Shown one piece after another: positions 1 to 12,599 of a DNA stretch of 64,000 nucleotides. The first letter of the stretch is position 1. Every line of letters begins with the position of its first letter. The stretch spans positions 20,739,410 to 20,803,409 of the forward strand of contig OZ017802.1 of assembly GCA_963969395.1 (NCBI GenBank), written 5' to 3'. Both the position numbers and the translations under genes were made by a program. Under the pieces are notes generated by a model. It was given only the letters and a program-made list of their open reading frames with translations. It ran no database searches and was not told where the DNA came from. This DNA comes from Pseudoscleropodium purum. Its lineage: Eukaryota; Streptophyta; Bryopsida; Hypnales; Brachytheciaceae.

Positions 1-915
1 TGATTTCAACTTTGAAAAATAAATATTATTATTTTCATTCATTATCTAGTTGCAAAATGGCAACAATTAGAGTGATGATTAATATGGCTTGAAATCAAAT
101 GCTCATAGGCTCAGAGGTCCTATTTTGTAAGCATGTGAACATAAACTTATGAGCAATGACCAAAGATCATATGAGTGGTGAGCTTAGGAATATGAAAAAG
201 TAGAGGAAAATTCAAGAATATTTAGAATTTCAAATATTATCTTAAAGTTGGATTCAAAATTTTAGATTTTTGGTAAATTTAAGGACCTTTTAACTTAGAG
301 TTATTGCCATGGATATGTACTATGTGTATTAGAGTTATTATTTATAGTATTGGAAATATACATTGTTAGTAAAAGAACACAATGAAGAAGAAAGATGAAC
401 AATGATGGAAATAGGTTGTATAAAATATTCTATCAAATTATAGTAGTTGTCCAGAGAAAAATTACTACTATTGTAGTTGTATGTGTAACTTCAGATTCTT
501 TGGCTTGAGGGATTTTGAAGACCCTCGTCTAGAACTTTCATGATACCAGCCCTAATGAAGAGGCGCTATATTTCATTATAGCTAAAACTTAGAGAATGAT
601 TGAACTTGTCTTATACGAGATTCATTTTGTACAAATAATGAAACAAGTAATAGAAATGCTTGCAATCAACATATTGATGGTGTCCACAATTGCTAAGACA
701 ATCATGTTCACAAAATCGGGACAAGTACACTCCAAATACATTCCCAATGTAATTTGATAAACTTAGTGCTTAAGTTTTGTTCTAGATTGGAGGGAGATTA
801 TGGCTCCAAGTCCTAGGATAGGGAGCATGATAACTTCAAAATTGTTCCTTTGATGTTTCTAGCACTCTTCCACTCATTGCAATGCTTTATATTAGGAGCA
901 TTTGCAATTCATCTA
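1..915. other. AT-rich sequence without recognised gene
   Basis: No reading frame with recognisable protein similarity, no tandem repeat and no clear terminal repeats. Its position just before a leader block of the dispersed LTR-like family suggests the tail of another copy of that family, but I could not align it convincingly. Confidence 0.4.
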
Positions 916-919
916 TTGG

Positions 920-2570
920 GCTTCAGTGGGCGCGTTATTCCCACCTTCGGAATAAAGTGTACACAACCAGATTCTAGTTGCTTTGTCATAGTAAAATCCT
1001 AATGGGTGTCTAACAATGTGTAATTTAGTTACACCTTCCAAGCAATGGATCTTTTATTGTTTGTTTTACCTATACTTTCCTCAAGTAATTGCTAACCAAA
1101 TTCAAAGAGTTAGTTAAAAGGGGCCGATTTTGGCTACGACAACCAAAATTGAGAATCAATGGGAGTTAGTCAAGGGGAAAGATTAAGTAGCCTAAGTTGT
1201 AGGGCTAAATTTTTCCTTTCTGAAATGATAAAGAAAGTCAATTTTGACCTAATTCTCTAGGAGATATTTGTGGATGAAGTTTGATACTAAAACTACCTCC
1301 TAAAACTTCATCCGTTGCTTCCTAACAATCTAACTACTAAAATTCACTATCGATTTTTGGTTTATCTTCTATTTTGTAATTCCTACCTAGGTTCTGAATT
1401 TAGTTTGATTTGGTCAACTTTGGATGATTTTTATCCAATTCTACTCTAATTTGGTTTAAAATTTCATCCTATTCTAACTTCTACGTTTTTAGCCCAATTT
1501 GTGAGGTTTAGGTAGTTTTGGAATTCCAAAAATATTCTTTGTGAGATTCTACCTTTAATTGATCCTTTAGTTATTCTTTTTGCCTAGTTAATAAATTCTT
1601 AATTGTTCTTACTACTTTGGATAATTTTGGATTTTAGGTTACTCCTATTGTTAATTGGTTTTGTCTTTTTAGGTTCTACTTCTATTTTCTTTAAAAAGAT
1701 AAAAAAAAACTTCTTATTTTTTAACCTCTTTAGTAAATTTTATTTACAGATGAATTTTGACTATAAACTAGTTCATTAAAATTCTTCTATAATTCTTTTT
1801 TACTATGGAATTTCAAAATTACTCTTACTTTCACTTTTTGATGCCTATCTTAATTTTAGATTCTAATATTTCTAAAATATTCCTTAAGAGATTCTTTTGA
1901 AAGATTCTCTAATATTTCATCCACTTTTAACTATCTTTCATTCGAGGATAAACTTTGGTAATTGTTTTTTAACTATTGTGGTAAAAAAATCCTTTAAATA
2001 GTACTATAGTAATTTTCCAACTACTTAAAAACCTACTAATTGATTTTCCAATCTACTATGGTTTATTCTAATCGTAATTTGAAATTCAAAAGTCAAACTC
2101 TAATCTAATGGTTTGAGTGAAAAAACAAGATTTGTGGTAAAAGTTTAGTTACTAACCCACATTCTGTGGTGTTTGTGATTTCATCCGAATTGATGATAAT
2201 TCGCCTTTCGATGTATGCTCCAACAATCTCCAGGTCGGGTTCTTAGTGTTACGATGTTGTATTATGCGTTCCTATGATGATAGGAATACATCCCAAGACT
2301 CTGTCTTTCAACTAATCTTCCTTTCCTTTTCTTTCCAATGTTCTCTTTTTCTTTTGTAGATATTTTGATGGAACAAAATCCTACCAAATCTAATCTCTAA
2401 ATGCCTTGCATATTTGATTTAGGAATCAAACAAAGATTTAAGATAAGCTTCTCTAACTTCTTTCAACTAATATCTAAATTCTAGAATATCCTTGAAGTCC
2501 AATATTCCATTCTTTTGTCTTCTCTTTTTGTCCTACATCCCAAAATCAACCTTTAACAATTGTCAAATTA
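920..2570 (+). repeat. Leader block (P1) of a non-coding LTR-like family
   Basis: This stretch aligns by eye, in the same direction, with 14785-16490. Both begin with an 'accttcggaataaa'-like phrase, then 'cctaatgggtgtctaacaa', then 'ccttccaagcaa', and continue through matching T-rich sequence describing the same order of short words. It also matches 6186-7310 (plus) and, inverted, the 26.7-27.1 kb and 55 kb regions. No open frame of note occurs in any copy, so it looks like the untranslated internal part of a non-autonomous retroelement. Ends are approximate. Confidence 0.6.
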
Positions 2571-2789
2571 TTCCTAATGAATGGCTAAGCTTCTCTTAGC
2601 CTCACTTCTTCTCCTTAATTCTTTAATTTGCAATTTTGAAGCGTGCTCTACTTCCACAACATTGACGATGGAGTTTAGAGAAACATTTGAGTTGGGGAAA
2701 CCAAGTGTGACTTGTACTCTGGAGAATGATGGGAGTTGTGTATGATGCCAAAACTTGGAATACAAGCTTGAGGTTAATTTTCCTAATTT

Positions 2790-3370
2790 AGCCCTTGATT
2801 GGTATTAATGTGTTGAACCTTCTGACTGGCCTTAAACTGAATTTGAATGTGTTGGGACCTTCCCTATTCACTTGAGTTGAATTTAAGAGTGCGGAGCCCT
2901 ATTTGGCCTTGAGTTGAATTTGAATGGATTGGACCTTCCGGCTTCGTTGAATTTGAAAGTGTTAGATCCTTGGCTAGCCTTAAGCTGAATTTAAATGGGT
3001 TGGACCTTTTGGCTTGAGCTGAATTTGAGAGTGTTGAACCCCAACTGGACTTTAAGTTGAATTTTAATGTATTGGGCCTCTGGCTAGGCTGAATTTGAAA
3101 ATGTTGGACCCCTGGCTAGCCTTGAATTGAATTTGAATGAATTGGACCTTCAACTTGAATTGAATTTGAGAAAGTTGGACCTTTGTTGGGCTTGAATTGA
3201 ATTTGAATGAGCTGGATTCTTGGCTGGGCCTTGAGCTCAATTTGAGAGTGCTTGCCTCCTAGCTTGAGCTCAATTTGAATGAGCTTGGCCCTTGGCTAGG
3301 CCGTAAACTAAATTTGAATGTATTGGGCCTCTAGCTTGGCCTTGAGCTGAATTTCATTTCACAATTATTG
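2790..3370. repeat. Tandem repeat, ~45-50 bp unit, about 12 copies
   Basis: Repeated phrases of the form 'cttgagttgaatttgaatg' followed by 'ttggacc' and 'ttggctagcc' recur about every 45-50 bases with many substitutions. The array lies between leader block P1 and LTR-like block Q1. The other copies of the family carry a different tandem array at the same place. Confidence 0.8.
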
Positions 3371-3399
3371 GCCATTGCTTGCCAAATTAAATTCCAACT

Positions 3400-6185
3400 T
3401 TTGGAATTAAAACCAAAACTTTGGGTCTCCTTTGGGGATTCTTTTTTATGAAATCAACGTTGAAATTCAAATTACAAACAAAGCTTCGCCGTCGAGGGGC
3501 TTAATCCCCAAATGCTAACACTAAACGTTAGTGCTAAGTGGATAGCTCCACCATATGGGGTTGTTTGGGTTTGAAACTAACACGAAAGGACACAACAATG
3601 CTTTGAAAATTTGTTCTAGGGCGATAACTTTGCCATTTAGTGGCTTAGCACCACTTTTTTAGACAAAACACAAGGGGTTATTGGAAACTTAGAGTTTCTA
3701 GTTAAGAAAGAACAAAGAGCAATTAACAACACAATTTGCAAGACTTTGGAGGATTGCAACAAACATCACCTTCCAAATGACTTGATGACTCACAATGGAC
3801 CAGGAATTCCAATGTAAGATTTCAAGGGGAGATTTGCAACAACAAAGTTGTAAAATCTTTCTCCAAAGAAACCACAAGTAGAATTGGTTAGTAGACTTGA
3901 CACAACGAATAACAATTCAAGGGACTAAACCACTCAAAAGCTTGAACAAAAATTAGCACTACTCAAATAGACCTCAACATCCTTTGAAGTAAGTGGAAAC
4001 ACACAAGAACTCTTAAAAACGACGAGCAAATGCTCAGAATGCACAAAAAAGTAAGAGTTTTTTGGTAAATGCCAAAAATTCCAACAACGTGGTCACGTGT
4101 GGCTAAATACAAAAATAAAAAGGGGTCCAAAGAGAGAAGAGGTGAGATCCTTTTATACTTTTTCAAGGCCCCCAATCCCTCTCAATTACCTACATCTACT
4201 CCTATGTAAAGCCAAATTAACGTCAAATCAAATTCTACACTACTGTTATGATCGTTCTAACTTTTGGAGAAATCCTACAAAATGAAAAATCAATTGCACC
4301 ATGGCCTTCAAAATTCCTAAAATAGCTTGAGCAATTCCCTACCCTCCTACTTTCCAAACTATTTTGTAAGCAAAAGCCAATGAATCGCAGGCCAATGAAA
4401 AAGTAGAAAATTCAAATATTGGAGTTTGCTTTTTATCAAGGTTTTGACTAGCTTAGGTTGTCTGTAAGGTCTAAGATAGTAAGAAAAGAGTCTAAATTTA
4501 CTTTGTTTGGATACCATATGTGCTTGGTACACCAATCAACCCATCGAAGGTTTTTGAAAATTGTTGAACTCTAGTGTTGTCGCCAATTCTTGCACTTGTC
4601 AGTGTCAGAATGTCTTGAAATTTGGCCGGGCGGTTATTTAGGCTAAAACACTATTCTGATTTTTAATGGGATTTTACTGCTATCTAAGTAATTCTATGAA
4701 TTTCCAATTGCTAATAAATATGGTTAACTTCCCATGGAGTCATTTTCTACAATCCGGAAAATTAGGAAATTGTTTGGGCAACCTATAGGAAGTCTCCAAA
4801 TGCTAATTGCAAGTTTACATGTCTATTTGCATCAAATGTAGAGAGGCCTAAATTATATGTTTCCAAGATGTTTCTATTTATTCTAAAGCTACCTACATAA
4901 CTAAAAAAATCACGAAAATTAACTATTACTACGCCTATTTCTACCGTATTGTTGATCCTTCTATTATTTTTGGAGAGAAGCTCCAAATGAAAAACAAGCT
5001 ATGTCGTTGGCTCCAAAACACCCCAATTAATCTATAGGCCCCCTTAAGCCTCTTCTTTCCAATCAAAAGTCCTTATAAAAGACAATGTTTTCATCCTAGT
5101 GGAAAAGGTGAAAAACCTAAGTTTTGGACTTTGTATTTTTTTGTTAGTTTTGACTTAATGGCTAGCTAGGGTTGTTTGGAAGGTCTAAAAATGTAAAAAA
5201 AGAGTCCAAGATGACATAATTTGGCCTTCGCATGCTTGTAATTTGATGGTCAATTTACAAAATATTTTGAAATTCCATTAAAATTTGTTGGTGCCATCAG
5301 TTCGGGTAGTTATCGTTTGTCGGAATGTAATAAAACTTAATTAGGTGCTTATTTAGATTTTAACACACTATTTTAATTTTTAGTGGGATTTTACCATTAC
5401 TAGATGAAGTTCTATGAATTTTTCCATCTCTAGTAACATTGGTTGGCTTCCATGGAGTCATGTTTTGTAATTTGAAAAATTATAAGACTTTTTGAGTAAC
5501 TTCTAGGAAGTCTCTAAATCCTCTAATCCTCTAAGCCAAGTTTCAACTCCCACTTGTATTTTTTGAATGAGGAATAATTTTACGTTTTTGAATTTTAATT
5601 CCTTAGAAAGGAATCATTTCCGTACAAGGGAATCTTGGTAGTTTAGCTTCATTGTTATGCTCCTGACAAGTTCTTATGTTAAAAACACCTTTCTATTTAT
5701 AGCGACTACCTTCATATAATATTTGTAGATTTTGCTTGCAAGTTACATGTGATGGAGAATTTTAACTTTTGCCTTTGAATTGCAGTTTTCACCTAATCTT
5801 TTGCTATAAAACTCTATAACGCTCAAAAAATTAGATTGATCTCAATTTTGGTAAATTTAGCCAATATTTCCGCATGCACTTAAATAGGCAAAATTCTACT
5901 TGAAATCTAATGAAGTGTTTTTATCATGTTTGATCTTAGGGCCAAAACTACTTTCAAACCTTAGAATCAACGCTCAAACACCTAATTTGATTCTAAAAGT
6001 AAAAAAATGATGTGTTTATGGAACTTCTAGAGTCTTTGATACATTAATTTATAAGTGTAGAAGATTCCTTCCAATTATCCTCTATACCCACTTTTTTGGT
6101 CCTTTTGACTACAACTACCCTAAAAAATGAGCAAAAGTTTAAAAAAGAAAATCACGAGACTTTAGTCACATTCACGGGGCTCACA
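3400..6185 (+). repeat. LTR-like block (Q1) of the dispersed family
   Basis: Aligns in the same direction with 18900-20760 (shared 'gaggattgcaacaaacatca' and 'aaatgacttgatgactcac') and less strongly with 9246-11365, and in inverse with 12600-14050 and 52178-54050. Each copy has a TATA-like box in a conserved setting: here 'ccttttatactttttcaagg' near 4149-4168. A promoter inside a long repeat is what an LTR should hold. It ends near a 'ggggctcacac' phrase around 6177 that also marks the end of the 9.2-11.4 kb copy. No coding sequence is visible. Confidence 0.6.
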
Positions 6186-7310
6186 CTTAGGAATGAAGTT
6201 CTATTGGAGCGGAATCCACCTAAGCAAAATTTACAAGAATCTTGGTCACCCAAGTGTAGCCGCTTGATTACCCACCTTTGGTAAAGAAGCAAACACGACC
6301 AGATTTTAAAATTTTATCCACTTTTGACTTAAGGGGTGGTTGTGAGCATGGTCCATTATGCCTTTCAAGCAATGGATCTTGCTGATGTTTCCTAAATTTT
6401 GTGGATGGACAAAAAAAATGCCTAGAGATGCAAGTGATGCAAATTTCAAACTAACTATCGATTATCAGATTCATGATGAGCTAAAGGTGAAATTTTATAG
6501 TACTAATTATCTATCCTATGTCATAGGTAGTTGGTGCCATGTCTAACAATCCTTACTAACTTGAAATGGGATCCCCTAGGTACCTTCCATGAATCCTTAA
6601 GACCACCTCCTACCCTTTGACTTCTAGTACTACTCTAGGTTTTTGCCTCTAAATTCAATTCTATGTTTTACTACTAACTCTAAGATTTAACTTCTAATTC
6701 TACCTCTAAGTTCCACCCAAAAATCTAATTCTACATTATGTTTCTTAAAGTAACTCTAACTTTTACATGGTCAAATTAAAACCAATTCGTAAATATCGTA
6801 TGTTTTGGAGAACCTCTCTTTCTAATCTATGAACTTTCTGAATCTAAATTTCCAGTTTTCATTAATCTCTACTTGCTAATTGTGGATTAAAGCTAATTAA
6901 AAAAAATCAAAGCTAATTAGGAAAAAACACCAAGGGCTAGTATAATGACTCACCTCATCACTACCGGTATTAGAAATGACCTTGTCCATATCCGCATCCT
7001 CAAGTTTCATTGTAGTCTTTCACTTGGGGTTGGCTTCTCATAAGTTCATTCCTTAATTTCTGAAAAGATTATATACTTTATGACTTAACTTCCTTCATTT
7101 TTTTCTCTTTCTCCTTCTACTTTAATACTATTCCACCAATGTATTGATGGTATCTTACAAATATAAATTCGAATTCCAAGGCTCCTTAATGGGGCCCTTC
7201 CCCTTCTTACACATCCTTCTTTTGAGTCATTCAATTTTCCTCCTAACAATCACAATGGATTCTTCTAGATCTCCCCTAGAACCTACCTAATCTAATTGCT
7301 AGTGCACTAT
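6186..7310 (+). repeat. Leader block (P2) following Q1
   Basis: A weaker copy of the P block: after the end of Q1 come 'gcaaacacgaccag' and 'cctttcaagcaatggatct', in the order seen at 920-1080. With Q1 before it and Q2 after the next tandem array, this gives the order LTR-leader-tandem repeat-LTR expected of one non-coding LTR element of about 8 kb (3.4-11.4 kb). Confidence 0.5.
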
Positions 7311-8845
7311 CTATCTACTTCATCTTGTAGATTTTTTTTTTTTTTCATGAATTCATATCCAAGTACCAAACATTTTGCAATTTTTATCTAAATATGATTT
7401 TGCAATGGTTATCAAAATATGATTGTAATATAATTTATTTGGGTTTACTATACTTCTAAATTAACATACCTATAAATGCTATAACATTTATTTATGTTGT
7501 CTAATACTCTACAATCAAATCTACCACTTAGGAGATTGATATTTTCAGTATATTGGTTGTTCTAGCCTCAATTCGATGGTCCATTTATAACCCGTCCATA
7601 CTATTTTAAAGTTTGATACCTTGTACATGCTTCTAAAATTAGTTGGACACCTAAGCATTATTTAACTTCCTAACAACTATGTTAGTAAGTTGAGTAATTA
7701 CAATATCAACAGTAAAGATTTCGGAACGCCATACGTCCATATACTTTAAATTCCAACACTTATTGGACCTTGTCCTAGTTAATATGATGACTATTGCTAA
7801 GATCCCGTTAACTACTAATTCCACACAGCCGACATGTCAAAAACTGAACCACCCATTCAAATGCGGTGATAGCACTATATGAGTTCAGATTGCTTCTTAT
7901 ATCCACGGGTTTGGGGTAGTTGGTATCTCTTGTCAAGCTTATCGGATTGGCTCTATGCTCCCCGGTTTTAGTAACGTTAGTCACAAATAGGACATACTTG
8001 CCTTGGTGGAGTGATAGTTTTGTAATTTTTTACTAGAGTTTTGTTGCTTGGTTTACTGATCGTATGATGGCTTCCTCACATCGTCCTAGTTGCACTTAGG
8101 TTATTTTTTGGATATGATTCATGCTTTTAGCATGTTTCCTTGTCAAAAATATATGATTATATGTGTTTTTTTTGTTTTCTTACTCCTTGTGATGGTGATA
8201 ACAAGCGTATGAGGGTTGTAGACACTTAGTGTATCCTCACTAATAATACATATTTGTCTTATTTTGGGATGGGCACAAGTAAAGCCCTCTACTTCTTGGA
8301 GTGTTTTGACCAAAAAAACGACCTATGGCTCTTTCTTAATCTACAAACTTTGTTACTTGGGATAGTTATTCTTAGGATATTTCTTACTCTAAGCACTACT
8401 TGTATTCTTACATATACCTACATTGGCAAAACACTTTTTCTATAGAAACTTTGTTTCTTTGATATTATGAGTTTATTATATGCTCTTCTTTCTCTTATGA
8501 TGAAGCATAAGAAACTTGTATATGGATACATGACTCTAGGGAAAAAAAATATAGTGCAATAAAAATCTTTCCCTTTGTTGAGAATTTATTCATAAAAGAA
8601 GTCACAAGCTTAAACAATTCCAGACATATTACTATAAGCATTGGAACTAGACAAGATACAATAGGATGGAAAATGAGTAGATTGGTGCCCTAAAAGGAGA
8701 TGTTCTAGAAAAAACTTTTTTTGGTGAGAGCATTGGAGTGGGGAGATGTTGTGCAGGTGTGGCGTGTGGAGGGCTATACTTTTACTTTTCTTCTCGTAGA
8801 TCTCTATTTCCCTCTAACCCTTAGACTAAGTAGTTCCTTCATCCC
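7311..8845. other. Internal AT-rich sequence, no gene seen
   Basis: Contains a poly-T run near 7330-7344 and no credible coding frame or terminal repeats. By position it would be the internal region of the 3.4-11.4 kb non-coding element. Confidence 0.4.
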
Positions 8846-8849
8846 ATTT

Positions 8850-9245
8850 TTTTCTTAGGAAGGAGGCAAAGAATGAGACCGACTAGCCCTTGCTTCCAAT
8901 GACCACTAGACTTTGACCTCAATCTTGCTCCCAATGATTACTAGACTTCTGACTGAGCCCTTGCTTTCAATGACTTCTAGACTCTGACCCAGCCCTTGCT
9001 TCTAATGATTACTAGACTTCCGACCCAATCCTTTGCTCTAATGAATGTTGGATTTCCAACCCAACCTTTGCTTCAATGACTTCTAGACTCCGACCTAGCC
9101 CTTGTTTCTAATGATTACTAGACTTCCGACCCAATCCTTTGCTCTAATGAATGTTGGATTTTCAACCCAACCTTTGCTTCAATGACTAGTAGACTCCCAA
9201 CCTAGCCTTATTGCCAATGACTTGCTGGACTAAGCTTGGAGACTT
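8850..9245. repeat. Tandem repeat, ~55-60 bp unit
   Basis: Repeated phrases such as 'cccttgcttc' then 'aatgattactagacttc' then 'gacccaatcctttgctc' occur about seven times. The unit is unlike the arrays at 2.8 kb, 24.3 kb or 54.6 kb although it sits in the same place, between a leader and an LTR-like block. Confidence 0.8.
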
Positions 9246-11365
9246 AATTTTGGTTAGTCGGATTTTTTACCTTATCTGAATTGATTCTCATTCTTGGGAG
9301 ACTATGAATATTTGGAAACTAACAAAAATACCCTCACATGTATATTTGGAATCTAAGGTAGGGAAATATCTGGAATTTCACAAAAAAATACCAAACTTTT
9401 CTAGACTTTAGAATCAAAGCTTTGCCATAATGGAGATATTTGAGGAAAATGTCAACCCTTGCTTAAGCTCTAAAGTCAAGGCTTTGCTTTCACGAGGATA
9501 ATTGAAAAAAAATGTCAAACTTTCTAGACAATCTAATCAAAAGCTTTGCCTTCACGGGGATATTGTAAAAAATGCCAAAGTTATTCCTAACCATCTAGAG
9601 TTAGAACTTCACCATCTTGAAAAGGGGAAGATTCACCTAACAAGGGAACATTAGACAAAAGGAAGAATGTACTTAGCAAGACAATACCAAGAGAAAAAAT
9701 GTAATATTACCAAACTTACGCACTAAAGGCCCTCCAAAGCAACATCGCCAAGGTACAATGGAAGATTACTCTAGGACTAGTACAAGACACATAAAGGCTT
9801 TTAGATCACAAAAGTTAGCTCACAAGATTACACAAAGGATGGAAAAGACTCCTAACTTCACTACATAATACACAAGAATACGCAAAGATAAGATAGAAGG
9901 ACCCTCAAGGACCTTCAAAAGCTCAAAATAGAATGACAAATAGAGTCAAAAGTGCTCTATAAACACCGTAGAGGTTTTTGGCTTCAAATGCCCAAATATC
10001 CAAAATAACTTGGATCCATGGACCCAAACAAGTATGGGGGTGATTTTAGAGAGGGAAATGGGGTCCTTATATAGATTTCCAAGGGCCCATTTCCCCCCCT
10101 AAATTCCTACTAGTAACCTTATCAATTTGGATTTTCATCCTCATTCTCAAAGATTTTCATCCTAATCCCTAAATTTTAACTATCTACCATCTATACTGGA
10201 CCTACATCCTAAATTTGGGAGATCAACTCCAAATGCCAAATGAATTGTGCCATTGGCTCTAAATCGCCGGTTTTCGTTCAAGATGTTCATACCCTCGGAC
10301 CAGAACCAAAAATCCATCATAGGCTAGTGTAGATTAAAAACCAAGTCATGGTAAATCTCTAACTCTTGGTGGCTTCCTATTTTGAAGAAAGTAACTAGCT
10401 TGGCTTCTTGGGTCTCTAATAGGTGCAAGAGAGTAGGAAAAGACTCTTTGTTGACTTTGTTTTACCATCCTGTGCCCCCGAAATGCCGATCAATGTCGCG
10501 GGGACCTTACCATGTGATTAATTCACGAGGAATCTAGCCGGTTCTAGTACTTGCCATTATCAAAATGTCATGAGGTTATTTGGAGCCCATTATTATTGTA
10601 AAACAAGCTAGTCTAATTTTTAGTGAGATTTTACCACAACCTAGGTAAATTCCAAGAAATTCCCATTGGAGGTTAGAACGGTTGACCACCCGGAAGAGGT
10701 TTTCTATAAGTTAGAAGGTGCCCGAAATTTCCATGGGACCTTTCAAGGAGCCCCACAAAAAACATGCAAGTCTAGTTTGTACCTAGCACAATTGATTAGC
10801 GGAGATCCAAATTGGCCATTTTCTTAAATTGTTGATGGTGCGGAAATCTTTTGCAGGTGAGGGAATCTTGGCAAATCAATTTTGTCGGTGGATTCTTGGC
10901 ATGGAATTTTTCCTAGGACACCATTCTTAGGCCGTAGATTCCTCCACGGGCTCGTCTTGCGTTTATGACTCCTACATGCTAACAATCGGGATTTGGGAGA
11001 ATTTATCAATTTAATAGGGAATTCAAAACCTAATTGTAGAACCTGATGTGCTGGACTCTCTATGAATCCTTCAAACCAAATAAGCCAAGAATTGCCATAT
11101 TCATAGTGGGATTTAGCCCTTTTTTGGCTATGTGACTCAAAACTGACAAAACCCACTATCTTGTGGTTTCTACTCCATTTCTAGGAGGGGTTTTGAGGAG
11201 TTCTATGTATAAAATCAAAACTAGACCAAATACTATAATAGATATGATATAACCCTATTTTGGTCTATACTCTTTTTATGGCTTTTTGTATACTTTTATC
11301 AACTTTAAATTGCAAAATTAAACAAAAGAAAATTTTTGAGTCCCAAGTGACAAATTAGGGGCTCA
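9246..11365 (+). repeat. LTR-like block (Q2) of the dispersed family
   Basis: Related to Q1 and Q4: it carries 'ggggtccttatatagatttccaaggg' style promoter sequence, with the TATA box at about 10068-10074, then matching text about cattaaaaattag-like and 'gattttacc' phrases, and ends near 'ggggctcacac' at about 11358. The 110-codon minus-strand frame inside it (10824-11156) has no recognisable similarity and is treated as chance. Confidence 0.55.
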
Positions 11366-11369
11366 CACT

Positions 11370-11640
11370 AGGGCCATGTCACTATTGATTTATTTGAAAA
11401 ACTACCACATTTTGCAACTCGACCAAGACTTAGTGTTGGAGGGTCAATTTGCAAATCTGGCAGAGATGGTGAAGATTACATACTAATCCACAGCCACCAA
11501 GTAAACCTTCGTGGTGGAAGGACCATCATAGTTCTTTTGTTGTAAAGGATGACTAATTTATGTGCTAGAGGTGTTGGGGCACCTCACTACATTCTTTGGA
11601 TTGTAAGAGTCCCTTGTTCCCTTGATTTAAAAATAAAATA
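11370..11640 (+). pseudogene. Degenerate Gag fragment with a CCHC-type zinc knuckle
   Basis: Read with one or more frame changes, the stretch gives LEGQFANLAEMVKI, then KPSWWKDHHSS, then a cysteine/histidine cluster C-x2-C-x5-H-x4-C at about 11563-11606 with a stop between the first two cysteines. This is the layout of a retrotransposon Gag C-terminus with its nucleocapsid zinc knuckle, which binds the element's RNA. It follows directly on the end of the Q2 LTR-like block, where gag would lie in an LTR element. It is broken by stops and cannot be functional. The family (gypsy or copia) cannot be told from this fragment. Confidence 0.4.
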
Positions 11641-11724
11641 AAATAAAAATATTCTAATAGTTCAATAAGGTACTAGCAGTATTTATAACCTTGGAACAAT
11701 ACAAATAACGTCTCCAACTACCAA

Positions 11725-11800
11725 GACTTAGTAGCACAACAGTTATTGGTCCCCCGATTAGGATGTTGGCAACGAGGATTCGAGCTTTGGACTATTGCTA
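11725..11800 (+). repeat. tRNA-like (SINE-type) promoter fragment
   Basis: 'tagcacaacagtta' (about 11731-11744) resembles an internal A box and 'ggattcgagct' (11776-11786) resembles a B box, about 40 bases apart as in tRNA-derived SINEs. There is no acceptor stem, so this is not a working tRNA. Confidence 0.35.
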
Positions 11801-12590
11801 GAGTGCCACCTTCTAAACTAGTGACAAGGTAGGATGCTATCGATGATTGCGGCAAGACACTTTTCTAAGTGAGCTCTTAATCATTGAGATCTTAGACCAC
11901 TTACCTCCCTTTTTTCTTTTATATTTCTTCTCGTTTTCTTTCTTTAGTCCAAACTCACATTGTTGAGAGAGGAAGGCAAGTTTAAAATCTTTTTTATCGA
12001 TCTATGATAGGTTCAAGTTTTCAAAGTTAAACGCGGACATGGGGTTTTAATATCTCCTTTTCTATCTCCCTTAGTAGTCCAAGTTAGCTTCAATTGAGGC
12101 AGAAGGATAGATTTGATGATCTTATTTTCTATAGATCCAAATCAACTCCAACTGGGGTAGATAGGGATATCACAAGAAAATTATAAAGATTTAATGAATG
12201 AGCTAGATGTTTTTCTTTTTATGTCAATGATCAAAGATGTCTTTGATCAAAAACTCTTATTGTTGAGCAAACAAAGCCATCAATTGTATACCCAAGATTA
12301 GCAATAGCAAGAGTTAGGGTCGTCATGATTTATAATCATACCTTAGATGGCTGCCATATGTAAGCCTAGTAGTTGTCACCTAGGCCTCGAGATTTTCTTT
12401 TTTCACTTTAGCTCATTCTTTAAAGCCTTTTTTAGTTCAAAAGACCTAAAAAATGTGATAGCATTGTATTAGTGGAAGTTCCTACAATTATGGTGTGTTA
12501 TTTTCCAAAAGTGTGGAAGTGCTCTAAACACTTCCATTTACCATTATTAGTGTCTAAATAGGTGTCTAGTATGTTGATTAGGAGTTTGAG
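11801..12590. other. No gene or clear repeat seen
   Basis: Mixed AT-rich sequence without credible coding frames. Some phrases recall transposon internal sequence but no family could be assigned. Confidence 0.35.
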
Positions 12591-12599
12591 ATAGAGTTG

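Noticed and set aside
10824..11156. 110-codon minus-strand frame
   Set aside because: Lies in LTR-like block Q2, opposite to the element's strand, with no recognisable similarity.
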